Part shown: piece by piece, positions 9,128-18,044 of the stretch
How positions within the stretch are numbered: position 1 is the first letter of the stretch
Layout: every line of letters begins with the position of its first letter
Source: an uncultured Christensenellaceae bacterium
GTDB lineage: Bacteria; Bacillota; Clostridia; Christensenellales; Christensenellaceae
Length of the DNA stretch: 58,380 nucleotides
Assembly: GCA_910588425.1 (NCBI GenBank)
Contig: CAJUPM010000006.1
Span: 26,680 to 85,059, forward strand
Reading direction: 5' to 3'
Program-made: the position numbers and the translations under genes
The notes under the pieces: model-generated
Seen by the model: only the letters and a program-made list of their open reading frames with translations
Told to the model about the DNA's origin: nothing
Databases searched by the model: none

Positions 9128-9732
9128 TTATCAGGACGGCAGAATTTGTGCGCAGCGCAAAACTAAAAAAAGATTATAACAACCAGGAGTTTCCGGAGAT
9201 CGCCATTGTAGGGAAGTCCAACGTGGGGAAGTCTTCGCTCATCAATGCACTGACGAATAACAACAAGCTGGCCCGCGTTTCCAAACAGCCGGGGAAAACG
9301 CGGCTAGTCAACTTCTTCCTGCTCAACCAGCAGTTCTATTTGGTCGATCTGCCGGGCTATGGCTTTGCGCGCGTCTCCAAGGCGGAAAAAGAGACCTGGG
9401 ACGAGATGATGCGCACCTATTTTGAAAACAGCAAACAGCTGCGCGCGGTTATTTTGCTGCTGGATATTCGCCATAAGCCCACCAAGGAAGATATCGCGAT
9501 GCTGCATTATATCGAGTATTACGCCATTCCCTATGTCGTCTGCCTGACCAAAGCAGATAAAATTGCCAAATCCAAGCGCAAGAATGAAGCGGTGCATAAG
9601 AGAAAAGAGATTCCATCCTCCTTTGCCTATGATATTATCCCCATTTCTTCAGAAGAAGGGTATGGAAAGCAGGAATTGCTGGATTATCTGGAGCGGTATT
9701 TGCCGGAGCTGAATGCGGAGGCAGTGGAATGA
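9124..9732 (+). CDS. ysxC: Ribosome biogenesis GTPase YsxC/EngB
   Basis: This 202-residue TRAFAC GTPase is needed for late assembly of the 50S subunit. G1 is GKSNVGKS at residues 30-37, G3 is DLPGYGFA, and the G4 motif TKAD follows VVCL. Both its start (with lon) and its stop (with the phosphoesterase gene) overlap neighbours by ATGA, which implies translational coupling in a three-gene operon. Confidence 0.93.
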   Translation: MIIRTAEFVRSAKLKKDYNNQEFPEIAIVGKSNVGKSSLINALTNNNKLARVSKQPGKTRLVNFFLLNQQFYLVDLPGYGFARVSKAEKETWDEMMRTYFENSKQLRAVILLLDIRHKPTKEDIAMLHYIEYYAIPYVVCLTKADKIAKSKRKNEAVHKRKEIPSSFAYDIIPISSEEGYGKQELLDYLERYLPELNAEAVE

Positions 9733-10421
9733 GAGTTTTTGCTATCTCAGATCCGCATCTTTCGCTGACTCAGGGCAAATCCATGGATGTTTTCGGGCAG
9801 CATTGGGCAGGGCATTGGGAGAAAATCAAAAAGAGCTGGGAAGCGTGCGTCGCCCCGGAAGATGCCGTCATCATCGCGGGAGATTTGAGCTGGGCTATGA
9901 GCTACGAGGATGCGCTGCCTGATTTGAAGGCCATTTGCCGGCAGCCTGGCCGGAAGGTGATCATTCGCGGCAACCACGATTATTGGCATGGCTCGCTGAA
10001 AAAGACCAGAGAGCTTTTGGAAAACCAGACGTACCTTTTGCAAAACGACGCGGTTCGGCTGGGCGATTATACTTTTTTTGGGACGAGGGGCTGGAAACAG
10101 CGCGGCGCAGAAGACTTTGACGCGCAGGATGAGAAGGTTTTTGCGCGCGAGCTGGAACGGCTTAGGCTCTCCCAGAAGGCGGCGCAGAAACTGGGCGGGG
10201 AGCTCATCGGCGTCTGCCACTATCCGCCTTTTTCCCAAAACCACGAGAGAAGCGAGTTTACTGATCTCTATGCCGAGGCGGGCGCGCGCAAGGTGATCTA
10301 TGGGCATCTGCACGGGCAGTATATCCGAAAAGAGGAGTATGAGAATATCGCCATTGACGGCGTGGAATATTTTCTGACCTCCTGCGATTATCTGGGCTTC
10401 CAGCTCAGGCAGATCTGCTGA
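9729..10421 (+). CDS. Calcineurin-like metallophosphoesterase
   Basis: This 230-residue protein carries the full metallophosphoesterase metal set: DPH with Asp8 and His10, GDLSW, GNHDYW, a later CHYPPF, and GHLHG. It likely binds two metal ions and hydrolyses a phosphomonoester or phosphodiester in the cytosol. The substrate cannot be read from the sequence. It overlaps ysxC by four bases and is the last gene of the lon operon. No terminator is obvious before the next promoter at 10442. Confidence 0.82.
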   Translation: MRVFAISDPHLSLTQGKSMDVFGQHWAGHWEKIKKSWEACVAPEDAVIIAGDLSWAMSYEDALPDLKAICRQPGRKVIIRGNHDYWHGSLKKTRELLENQTYLLQNDAVRLGDYTFFGTRGWKQRGAEDFDAQDEKVFARELERLRLSQKAAQKLGGELIGVCHYPPFSQNHERSEFTDLYAEAGARKVIYGHLHGQYIRKEEYENIAIDGVEYFLTSCDYLGFQLRQIC

Positions 10422-10441
10422 GCCATGGAAGGAAGTTGCAC

Positions 10442-10470
10442 TTGAATTTTATCGTGCTTTGTATTATGAT
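10442..10470 (+). promoter_or_regulatory. Sigma-A promoter of the dehydrogenase gene
   Basis: TTGAAT (10442-10447) and TATGAT (10465-10470) are separated by 17 bases. The start codon lies 38 bases downstream, preceded by TTGGAGGA. Confidence 0.5.
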
Positions 10471-10507
10471 AGATAAAGAGAAATTTTGAAATTGGAGGAT
10501 TGGTTCC

Positions 10508-11770
10508 ATGAAGACAAAGGGCGTTCGTATGCATGGCAAAGATGACGTACGGTTTGAAGAGTTTGATTTGCCGGAGATGACGGAAAACGATATTATCTGC
10601 AAAGTAATTTGCGATAGCGTTTGCATGTCGACCTATAAGGCCATTAAGCAGGGCACGGCACACCGGGCAATTCCGGAAGATATTGCGGAAAATCCCTCGA
10701 TTATGGGCCACGAATTTTGCTGCGAGATCTACAAAGTCGGCAAAAAGTGGGAAGGCAAATACAGCGAAGGCGATAAGTGCTTGATCAAGCTCGGCTTGGA
10801 TGGCAAGAGCAATGTCGCTGGCTATGGCTGCACATTCTGCGGCGGCAACAGCCAGTTCATCTATATCCCGGATTCCGTCATCGAAGCGGACTGCATCATC
10901 CCTTATGATAAGGATGCGGCATATTTCTACGGCTCTGTTTCCGAGCCCATGGCCTGCATCATCAGCGGCTACCACAGCTGCTTCCATTCGGATTATGCAG
11001 TTTATCATCATGAGATGGGCACTAAGAAGGGCGGCAACCTGGCGCTTCTGGCATCCTGCGGCCCGATGGGATTCGGCGCTATCGACTATGCGCTGCACTG
11101 CGATCGTGCTCCCAAGCTGCTGGTTGTTACGGATATCAATGATGAGCGGCTGGCGCGCGCTTCCTCCATCTATACGGTAGAGCATGCGGCAGAGCTGGGC
11201 ATTGAACTGCACTATGTCAACACGGCAAAAGAGGCAAACGGCGGCACGGATAAGCTGATGGAGCTCTCCGGCGGCAAGGGCTATGACGATGTTATCGTAT
11301 TCGCGCCGGTATCCGCTGTTTTGGAGCAGGGCCACGAGATTATGGGAGACAACGGCTGCATGAACTTCTTCGCAGGCCCCATCAACCACGATTTCAGCGC
11401 CAATATCAACTTCCACAAAGTGCATTACAGAAGAGTCAATATTTTCGGCACTTCGGGCAGCAACGACGACGATATGCAGGAAGCGCTGGATATGTCCTTC
11501 GCGGGCAAGATCAACCCGGCTGCGATGATCACGCATGTCGGCGGCCTGGATTCGGCGGCAGAAACCTTGCTGAATTACCCGAAGATCCCCGGCGGCAAAA
11601 AGATGGTCTATGCGCAGATCTCCATGCCCATGACGGCCATTACAGATTTTGCTGAGCTTGGCAAGAGCGATCCCTTCTATCAGGATCTGGCTGATATTTG
11701 CGCAAGACACAACAACCTCTGGAGCAAAGAGGCAGAGGACTACCTGCTGGCAAATGCAAAAGCCATCTAG
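10508..11770 (+). CDS. Zinc-type medium-chain dehydrogenase, L-sorbose-1-phosphate-reductase-like
   Basis: This 420-residue protein has a GroES-like catalytic domain with GHEF (residues about 68-71) and Cys residues in CDSVCMST, then a Rossmann domain (LALLASCGPMGFGAIDYA, LLVVTDIN). It is longer than ordinary alcohol dehydrogenases (about 350) and resembles the SorE family, which reduces L-sorbose 1-phosphate to glucitol 6-phosphate. The structural-zinc four-Cys lobe is not evident; only CTFC is seen. No sugar phosphotransferase genes are nearby, so the substrate is inferred weakly. The gene is monocistronic with its own promoter and terminator. Confidence 0.68.
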   Translation: MKTKGVRMHGKDDVRFEEFDLPEMTENDIICKVICDSVCMSTYKAIKQGTAHRAIPEDIAENPSIMGHEFCCEIYKVGKKWEGKYSEGDKCLIKLGLDGKSNVAGYGCTFCGGNSQFIYIPDSVIEADCIIPYDKDAAYFYGSVSEPMACIISGYHSCFHSDYAVYHHEMGTKKGGNLALLASCGPMGFGAIDYALHCDRAPKLLVVTDINDERLARASSIYTVEHAAELGIELHYVNTAKEANGGTDKLMELSGGKGYDDVIVFAPVSAVLEQGHEIMGDNGCMNFFAGPINHDFSANINFHKVHYRRVNIFGTSGSNDDDMQEALDMSFAGKINPAAMITHVGGLDSAAETLLNYPKIPGGKKMVYAQISMPMTAITDFAELGKSDPFYQDLADICARHNNLWSKEAEDYLLANAKAI

Positions 11771-11781
11771 TTTAAAACGAC

Positions 11782-11810
11782 AAAAAACTGCGCCTGGAGC
11801 GCAGTTTTTT
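11782..11810 (+). terminator. Terminator after the dehydrogenase gene
   Basis: A 12-bp stem AAAAAACTGCGC/GCGCAGTTTTTT with a CTGGA loop and T tail. Confidence 0.88.
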
Positions 11811-11833
11811 TATGCGTGCAAAAGCCGCTTTCG

Positions 11834-11861
11834 TTGACTTTTTGGCGCCGGATGATATAAT
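11834..11861 (+). promoter_or_regulatory. Sigma-A promoter of cysS
   Basis: TTGACT (11834-11839), a 16-base spacer and TATAAT (11856-11861), preceded by TGA as an extended -10. The predicted start site near 11868 leaves a leader of only about 20 bases, so no T-box can fit. Confidence 0.65.
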
Positions 11862-11889
11862 AAAATAGATTAAGAATGGAGGCGGATGC

Positions 11890-13266
11890 ATGAGAATTTA
11901 CAACTCAATGACACGCAAAAAAGAAGAGTTTCATCCAGTTCACGAAGGAGAAGTGAAAATCTATGCTTGCGGCCCGACGGTGTACAATTTTATCCACATT
12001 GGCAATGCCCGGCCGCTCATTGTATTTGATACATTAAGAAGATATTTGGAGTACCGGGGAAATCAGGTTACTTTTGTTCAAAACTTTACCGATATCGACG
12101 ACAAGATGATCCGCGCCGCCAATGAGCAGGGGATCACCGTAAAAGAGCTGGGAGAGCATTTTATTGCGGAGTATTTCAAAGATGCGCAGGCGCTCAATGT
12201 GCGGCCGGCAACGGTGCACCCGAAGGCGACCGAGCATATTGATGATATCATCCAGCTCATCTCGAGTCTCATCGAAAAAGGCCATGCCTATCTCGCGGAG
12301 AATGGCGATGTCTATTACGATGTGAAGAGCTTTGAGGGATATGGGAAGCTCTCGGGTCAGGATTTGGAGGATCGCGAGGCTGGCGCACGCATCGAGATCA
12401 ACGATGTCAAAAGAGATCCGATGGATTTTGCGCTTTGGAAGGCGCAGAAGCCGGGTGAGCCTGCCTGGGAAAGCCCTTTCGGCATGGGAAGGCCGGGCTG
12501 GCATATCGAGTGCAGCGCCATGAGCCAGAAGATTTTGGGCGATACGCTGGATATTCATGGAGGCGGCCAGGATCTGAAGTTCCCGCACCATGAAAACGAG
12601 ATCGCCCAGAGCGAGGGCGCGACGGGCAAGCCTTTTGCAAACTACTGGATGCACAACGGCTATATCAATATCGACAATAAGAAGATGAGCAAGTCTCTGG
12701 GCAATTTCCGCACAGTCCGGGAGATCACAGAGCAGTATGCGCCCATCGCCGTGCGTCTTTTCATGCTTTCCGCGCAGTACCGCAACCCGCTGAATTTCTC
12801 GGCGGAGCTTTTGGAGCAGGCCGAGAGCGGCTTAAAGCGCATTTACAACTGCGTTGAGAACCTGAACTATCTTATCTCCTCGCAGAAGAAGGGGAAAGAG
12901 CAGGAAGCGGGGCTGGATGAATTCCGTCAGCGCTTTATCGCCGTAATGGACGATGATCTGAATACGGCAGATGCTGTCAGCGTCATCTTTGAGCTGGTGC
13001 GCGAGATCAATACGCTGACTTCTGAAAATGAAGACGCGGCTTTGGCAGAGCAATGCCTAAGCATTTTGCGGGAGCTGCTGGATGTTCTGGGGCTCTGGAA
13101 GGAAGAAGATGAAATTCCTGAGGAAATTCTGGCGCTGGCAGAACAAAGAGCTGAGGCCAGAGCGCAGAAAAACTGGGCGCTGGCAGACGAGATCCGCGAT
13201 ACTTTGAAGCAAAAAGGCTATGAGATCAAAGATGGCGCGGATGGCATGAAGATCAATAAAATTTGA
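11890..13266 (+). CDS. cysS: Cysteinyl-tRNA synthetase
   Basis: This 458-residue class I synthetase charges tRNA-Cys. The HIGH-equivalent HIGN is at residues 36-39, the zinc-binding Cys27 precedes it in YACGPT, and KMSKS is at 265-269. The CSAM and GGGQDLKFPHHENE segments are typical zinc ligands and active-site elements. Full length for the family (E. coli 461). The GGAGG site sits eight bases upstream of the ATG. A small membrane-protein gene follows within eight bases. Confidence 0.96.
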   Translation: MRIYNSMTRKKEEFHPVHEGEVKIYACGPTVYNFIHIGNARPLIVFDTLRRYLEYRGNQVTFVQNFTDIDDKMIRAANEQGITVKELGEHFIAEYFKDAQALNVRPATVHPKATEHIDDIIQLISSLIEKGHAYLAENGDVYYDVKSFEGYGKLSGQDLEDREAGARIEINDVKRDPMDFALWKAQKPGEPAWESPFGMGRPGWHIECSAMSQKILGDTLDIHGGGQDLKFPHHENEIAQSEGATGKPFANYWMHNGYINIDNKKMSKSLGNFRTVREITEQYAPIAVRLFMLSAQYRNPLNFSAELLEQAESGLKRIYNCVENLNYLISSQKKGKEQEAGLDEFRQRFIAVMDDDLNTADAVSVIFELVREINTLTSENEDAALAEQCLSILRELLDVLGLWKEEDEIPEEILALAEQRAEARAQKNWALADEIRDTLKQKGYEIKDGADGMKINKI

Positions 13267-13274
13267 GAGGGATT

Positions 13275-13586
13275 ATGGAAACACTTGATATCGTAATAAT
13301 CATGGATATCGCCATTGGAGCCTATTTGCTCTATGCCGGTATCTCGGGAAAAGGAAATGTATACCAAAATAACCGCCTGCCGGATGAAGTGAAGGAGGAT
13401 GCGAAAAAGCTATTGCGGGTTATTACCCTCATTCTTGGAGCGATTCTCTTTGTCAGCGGCATTTTTGAGGCGTTCAACCTTTTCCCGCAGGATATCGTGC
13501 TGCTGGCCTCTATCGGTGCCTGCGTTGTGGTGCTGATCGTTTACTATATCCTGTTCCGAAAAAAATTTGGCGAATATACGCGCTAA
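13275..13586 (+). CDS. Small membrane protein, three helices, unknown function
   Basis: This is a 103-residue protein with three hydrophobic segments at about 5-23, 47-67 and 75-95, and a basic C-terminus (RKKFGEY). ATG 13275 follows GAGAGGG; an in-frame TTG twelve bases earlier overlaps the cysS stop. No family is recognised. The eight-base gap to cysS suggests co-transcription, but nothing links it to tRNA charging. A short hairpin at 13594-13619 follows. Confidence 0.7.
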   Translation: METLDIVIIMDIAIGAYLLYAGISGKGNVYQNNRLPDEVKEDAKKLLRVITLILGAILFVSGIFEAFNLFPQDIVLLASIGACVVVLIVYYILFRKKFGEYTR

Positions 13587-13593
13587 TCGGCAG

Positions 13594-13619
13594 ACAGCTC
13601 CCAACGCGGAGCTGTTTTC
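13594..13619 (+). terminator. Short terminator after the small membrane protein
   Basis: The stem ACAGCTCC/GGAGCTGT with a 6-base loop is followed by only four Ts, so it is probably weak. Confidence 0.55.
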
Positions 13620-13639
13620 ATAGAGTTTTGGGAGGCAGT

Positions 13640-14638
13640 ATGTATCGAATTATTTTAGATGCAATGGGCGGGGACAACGCGCCAAAGGCAATCATAGAAG
13701 GAGCAGTTTTGGCTCTGGAAGAATATCCTGATATTCAAATTCAGCTGGTTGGCGATCGGGAGCTTGTGGAAAAGCATCTGGCGGAATATGCTTACGACAA
13801 AGAGCGCCTTTGCGTCGTCCATGCGTCTGAAGTAATCGAGATGGCAGAGCCGCCGGTCAATGCCGTGCGCACCAAGAAGGATTCCTCGCTGGTGGTGGGG
13901 ATGAACTTGCTTGCCGAGGGCAAGGGCGATGCTTTCGTAACTGCGGGCAGCACGGGCGCGACAGTCGCCGGAGGGACGCTGATCGTCCGGCGGGCGAAAA
14001 ATGTGCTGCGCCCTGCGCTGGCGCCGGTGATCCCAACGGCCACGGGCTGTGCCCTGCTCATCGACTGCGGCGCAAATGTGGACTGCAAGCCGGAGCAGCT
14101 GGAACAGTTTGGCATGATGGGGAGCATCTATATGCGCGAAGTGCTGGGGATCCAAAACCCGCGCGTGGGGCTGGTCAATAATGGGGCGGAAGAGGAGAAG
14201 GGAAATGCCTTGACGAAGGAGGCATATCAGCTTCTGAAAAAGGCGGATCTCAACTTTGTCGGCAACGTCGAGGCGCGGGATTTGCCGCTTGGAGCCTGCG
14301 ATGTGATCGTCTGCGATGGGTTTGTGGGCAACGTCGTGATGAAACTGATGGAGGGGTGCGCCGTCTCATTTTCCACGATGCTTAAGCGGGAATTTATGAA
14401 AAAGACCAGCTATAAAATCGGCGCAGTTTTGGCAAAGCCGGCACTAAGAAGTTTCAAAAAACAGATGGATTATACAGAATACGGGGGAGCACTTTTACTG
14501 GGAGTAAATTCGGGGGTTATTAAGGCGCATGGAAGCTCCAATGCCAAGGCGATCAAGAACGCGATCCGCCAGGCGAGGACTTTCACGCAGCAGGGGACAG
14601 TTCAGCTGATCAAGGAAAAATTATCTCAGCTAAGCTGA
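13640..14638 (+). CDS. plsX: Phosphate acyltransferase PlsX
   Basis: This 332-residue enzyme converts acyl-ACP and phosphate to acyl-phosphate, the first step of membrane phospholipid synthesis in PlsX/PlsY organisms. Diagnostic segments are LDAMGGDNAPKA at the N-terminus, GSTGATVAGGTLIVRR, and the C-terminal YTEYGGALLLGVNSGVIKAHGSS. ATG 13640 follows TTGGGAGG; the frame is open four codons earlier without a better start. The usual partners rpmF and fabD are missing here. An ECF transporter gene follows by 19 bases. Confidence 0.94.
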   Translation: MYRIILDAMGGDNAPKAIIEGAVLALEEYPDIQIQLVGDRELVEKHLAEYAYDKERLCVVHASEVIEMAEPPVNAVRTKKDSSLVVGMNLLAEGKGDAFVTAGSTGATVAGGTLIVRRAKNVLRPALAPVIPTATGCALLIDCGANVDCKPEQLEQFGMMGSIYMREVLGIQNPRVGLVNNGAEEEKGNALTKEAYQLLKKADLNFVGNVEARDLPLGACDVIVCDGFVGNVVMKLMEGCAVSFSTMLKREFMKKTSYKIGAVLAKPALRSFKKQMDYTEYGGALLLGVNSGVIKAHGSSNAKAIKNAIRQARTFTQQGTVQLIKEKLSQLS

Positions 14639-14657
14639 GAAAAAGGAGGAAATTTTT

Positions 14658-15167
14658 ATGAACAAAAATTTGCGGAAGATCCTTGTTGGCGCAATCCTTG
14701 CGGCGCTGGTATGTGTGGTTACCTTTGCGGTGCGCGTGCCAATTCCCATGACGCAGGGCGCATATGTCAATCTGGGGGATTCGGTCGTCTACCTGGGCAG
14801 CTTTTTTAGCTGTAACGTTGTAACGGCTCTTGCCCTGGGGCTGGGCAGCGCCTTGGCGGATATTCTGGCCGGCGCCGCAGTTTATGCGATCCCGACTTTC
14901 CTGGTCAAAACAGCGATGGCGCTGATTGCGATGCTCATTTTCAAAAAGAGCAAGACGATCAAAGGCTATTTGCTGGGCAGCATTGCGGCCGGGCTTGTCA
15001 TGGCAGCGGGATATTTTGTCTGCGAAAGCGTCATGTTTGGCGTTGTTACGGCGGCCGCTTCCATCGTGGGCAACCTCATCCAGCTGGCAGGCGGCGTTGT
15101 GATTTCGGCGCCTGTGTGGTACACGCTGAAAAAATTTGCGTTGGCAGAGAAAGCGAAGATTTCATGA
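14658..15167 (+). CDS. ECF transporter substrate-binding S component
   Basis: This 169-residue integral membrane protein has about five or six helices with short loops. Segments such as VRVPIPMTQGAYVNLGDSVVYLG followed by GSALADILAGAAVYAIPTFLVK are typical of the S components of energy-coupling factor vitamin importers. The A/T ATPase subunits are not in the window, so it presumably shares a general ECF module. The ligand is unknown; riboflavin-type or another water-soluble vitamin is possible. The stop overlaps the next start by ATGA. Confidence 0.72.
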   Translation: MNKNLRKILVGAILAALVCVVTFAVRVPIPMTQGAYVNLGDSVVYLGSFFSCNVVTALALGLGSALADILAGAAVYAIPTFLVKTAMALIAMLIFKKSKTIKGYLLGSIAAGLVMAAGYFVCESVMFGVVTAAASIVGNLIQLAGGVVISAPVWYTLKKFALAEKAKIS

Positions 15168-15868
15168 AACTGACGATTTTGGGGGAGTATGGCCCGTTTG
15201 CTCCGGCAGGCGGCGCCTGCTCCTCTTATTTATTGCAGGGAAAACACGGCGGCAATGTTCTGCTGGATTTGGGCAACGGCGGGCTGGCACAGCTGCAGCA
15301 ATATCTGCCGATCTCTGAGATAGACGCCGTGATACTGACGCATCTGCATTTCGACCATATCTCGGATTTACAGATTTTGGGCTACGCACTTTCCCAACTG
15401 AAGCTGCCCAAAAAGCCGGCGCTCTATCTGCCCCAAACGCCGGAAAATCTGGCGCAGCTATATGCGCTTCCTGCCTTTGATGTGCACCCGATTCGGGATG
15501 ATTTGGAAATTCAAATTGCGGAGATGAAGCTGGTTTTTGCCAAAATGACGCACCCGGTTGAGGCATACGCCGTCATGGCAGAGGAAGAGGGAACCTGCTT
15601 TCTATATTCGGGAGATACGACGCGCAACCAGACTATTGAACGTTTGGCGGAAATGGCAGATTTTGCTCTGCTGGATGCGGGGCTTTTGGAGGCGCAGGCC
15701 GGAGCAGGTGCGCCGCATATGAACGTAGGACAGGCGTGCGAAGTTGGAAGATTTGCGGGAAAGATGGTTCTGACGCATCTCTCTCCGCTGTATACGAGGG
15801 AACAGATTCGCCGGGAAGCCACAAAAGAAGCGATTTTGGCAAAGAGTGGGATGACTTTTGAAATTTAA
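15164..15868 (+). CDS. Metallo-beta-lactamase-fold hydrolase (RNase Z/phosphodiesterase-like)
   Basis: This 234-residue protein carries the metal motif THLHFDH in its N-terminal half, YSGDTT in the middle and a late LTHLSP. This layout matches the RNase Z-like branch of the metallo-beta-lactamase fold. The substrate is unknown. It starts at the ATGA overlap with the ECF gene and its end overlaps comEC by 11 bases. Because the ComEC encoded next door has lost the metal motif of its own beta-lactamase domain, a functional link is tempting, but this protein belongs to a different branch. Confidence 0.78.
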   Translation: MKLTILGEYGPFAPAGGACSSYLLQGKHGGNVLLDLGNGGLAQLQQYLPISEIDAVILTHLHFDHISDLQILGYALSQLKLPKKPALYLPQTPENLAQLYALPAFDVHPIRDDLEIQIAEMKLVFAKMTHPVEAYAVMAEEEGTCFLYSGDTTRNQTIERLAEMADFALLDAGLLEAQAGAGAPHMNVGQACEVGRFAGKMVLTHLSPLYTREQIRREATKEAILAKSGMTFEI

Positions 15869-18044
15869 TTTGCAAGATCATTTTCCATATTGCAGCCTGA
15901 CGGCGCGGCGTCCGCTGTTTCTCGCGGCCATCGCGTTCTTGTTGGGGTTGCTTTTGGGCGGAGCAGTGGAGTTTTCCTGCGCCGCTTTCTTTGCGGTGGC
16001 AGCAGCCCTGTTTCTCGGGTTTCTCTGCTGTTACCGCCGGAGTTTTGCGGGTTTCCTGCTCTTGGCTAGCATCTTTTTCTGCGGCATTGGCTCGATGCGG
16101 CATGCGCTCTGCATCGATTACACCCAGATGGATCTCGAGCATGGCGCGGTGGTGGAAGGGCGGGTTGAGCGCAAAACACAAAAGGAAGGGTATGTGCTTT
16201 ATCGCCTGGGAGAGGTGAAGATAGGGGAAGAAGAGCTGGCGGGCGGAATTTTTCTTTCTTCTCAGTCGGATTATCAGGTGGACGACTATATCATCGCGCA
16301 GGCCAATCTGCGCATTCCCGAGCGGGCAGATTATCCGCAGGGTTTTGATGATTTTCTCTATTGCCGCTCACAAAATGTTCTGCTGCGCGGCACAGCGCTT
16401 ACCGATCAGAAAATTGGAGAGGCAAAAGATATCTCCTCCTTCTTTCATGGGGTGAACCGCTGGATGAGGGCGCAGATGAAAGGTCTGTTTGCGGAATCTG
16501 CTCTGGCCCAAAGCCTGGTGCTCGGGGAGAACGGGGATCTGGAACCGGAAGTTGCCGCGCAGTTTGAACAGGCAGATATTGGGCATATCCTCTCGGTCTC
16601 GGGCATTTATCTGTTTTTCTTTGCCATGCTTTTAGAGCGCTTTCTGCTCTTCTGTCATGTGCCGAAAAAATGGCGCGATGGAGCGGGAATTCTGCTGTTC
16701 ATATTGTTGCTTTTCATCTTTGGAGAGAACACAGCGGTTTGGAGAATGGCGATTTACTACGGTGCGCTGAAAATTTGCAGTATCTGCTGGAAGCAGGGCG
16801 ACGAACTGACTTTTCTGGCACTGGCTTTTTTCGTCACCATCCTGCCCAACCCGGCGAAAGTTTACGATCTGGGCGTGCAGTATTCCTATGCCGCGGTCTT
16901 TTCGCTGATCTGCCTGATGCCTTATTTTGAAAAATTGCTTTCGCGCATCAAGCCGGATTTTTTGTCCAAAGCCCTGGCCAGCGTGCTCTGCCTCAATATC
17001 GGCTTATTGCCGCTGCTCATTCGCCAGGAAAATAAGATATGGGCATTTTCCTTATTGGCAAATCTGTTTGTAACGCTGTATACTTCTTTTCTGCTCCCAA
17101 TCCTGACCATCTTCACGCTGATTTATGGCGCGTTTGGAGAGGCAGTATCTTTCCTTGGAGCGATAGGAGACGAGCTGATTGGAGTCTTGAAGGCGTTTGC
17201 CGGGCGCGCGGAAATCTGGAAGAGGGCGGCGCTGGCACTGCCCAGCCCAGGGGCGCTCATTTTGCTGCTCTGGTTTTTGCTCCTGTTCCTCCTTTCGCGC
17301 AGAAATTTTCTTTCCAGAAAGCCAAAGGTGATATGCGCGGGTGCTTTCGCTGTCGTCATGGCGGTGGCGGCATTTCTTCCTCTGCCTTCCAGCCCCGGGA
17401 TTCAGATCGATTTTCTAAATGCAGATGGCCTGAGCGCGGTTATCCGGGCAGAAAACGGCGCATGCGCTGTGGTTGGGACGGCGGCCGGCAGAAGCAGTGC
17501 CGACTATGTGATCAAAAATGGCTATGCACCGCAATACACCATCTGCCTTTCCAAAGAAGAGCGGCATACGGAGGGAGTCGAGCGGCTTTGGGAATTCGGG
17601 CATACTGGGGAGGTTCTGGCCCCGCCGGATGCGGTAAGAGTGCTGGAACAGCGCTATGGCATTGCATGCACGGAAATGAAAAGCACGATTTTGACGCTCA
17701 GTCCGCGCTGCCGCATTTTTATCACATACCATGAGGTGCACCAGATGATTGAGCAGATTCGTGTGGAGATAGACGGGCGCTGTGTGTGCCTGATGGATCT
17801 TTCCGAGGATGGGCCGAATGGCCAAGAGAAGGCAGATGTGTTATACTGGGAAGGTGCAGACCGCACTGCACTCTCTGAGGGCATCGAATGTGAATATCTT
17901 ATTTTGCGCATCCCGGAGTGGGGGACGGCTCTGCCGGTTTCCCACGACGGCAAACGCCAGATCTGCAATTTATACGAGGCGGGAAAAATAACCGTGCATT
18001 TTGGCAAGCACACGAGATTGGAGGCTATGTATGGAAGCGGCTGA
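15858..18044 (+). CDS. comEC: ComEC/Rec2 competence channel with degenerate C-terminal domain
   Basis: This 728-residue membrane protein is predicted to carry DNA across the membrane. It has N-terminal helices (about 20-78), a DUF4131/OB-like region, and a competence domain (about 215-480) starting AQSLVLGENGDL with GHILSVSGIYL and many helices. The C-terminal ~210 residues align in position with the ComEC metallo-beta-lactamase domain, but the first strand reads IDFLNADGLSAVI instead of LDVGQGDA, and no HxHxDH is present. The conserved His of SGLH is Tyr. Translation likely begins at TTG 15858 after GAGTGGG, overlapping the preceding gene; it overlaps holA by 14 bases. It may therefore lack nuclease activity. 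Confidence 0.82.
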   Translation: MKFNLQDHFPYCSLTARRPLFLAAIAFLLGLLLGGAVEFSCAAFFAVAAALFLGFLCCYRRSFAGFLLLASIFFCGIGSMRHALCIDYTQMDLEHGAVVEGRVERKTQKEGYVLYRLGEVKIGEEELAGGIFLSSQSDYQVDDYIIAQANLRIPERADYPQGFDDFLYCRSQNVLLRGTALTDQKIGEAKDISSFFHGVNRWMRAQMKGLFAESALAQSLVLGENGDLEPEVAAQFEQADIGHILSVSGIYLFFFAMLLERFLLFCHVPKKWRDGAGILLFILLLFIFGENTAVWRMAIYYGALKICSICWKQGDELTFLALAFFVTILPNPAKVYDLGVQYSYAAVFSLICLMPYFEKLLSRIKPDFLSKALASVLCLNIGLLPLLIRQENKIWAFSLLANLFVTLYTSFLLPILTIFTLIYGAFGEAVSFLGAIGDELIGVLKAFAGRAEIWKRAALALPSPGALILLLWFLLLFLLSRRNFLSRKPKVICAGAFAVVMAVAAFLPLPSSPGIQIDFLNADGLSAVIRAENGACAVVGTAAGRSSADYVIKNGYAPQYTICLSKEERHTEGVERLWEFGHTGEVLAPPDAVRVLEQRYGIACTEMKSTILTLSPRCRIFITYHEVHQMIEQIRVEIDGRCVCLMDLSEDGPNGQEKADVLYWEGADRTALSEGIECEYLILRIPEWGTALPVSHDGKRQICNLYEAGKITVHFGKHTRLEAMYGSG

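Noticed and set aside
10388..11710. Long minus-strand open frame (440 codons) opposite the dehydrogenase
   Set aside because: The composition is of a shadow frame (His/Arg/Ile-rich, no domain), opposite a well-supported gene.
11771..11889. T-box riboswitch before cysS
   Set aside because: The promoter lies at 11834-11861, leaving a leader of about 20 bases; the hairpin upstream is the terminator of the preceding gene.
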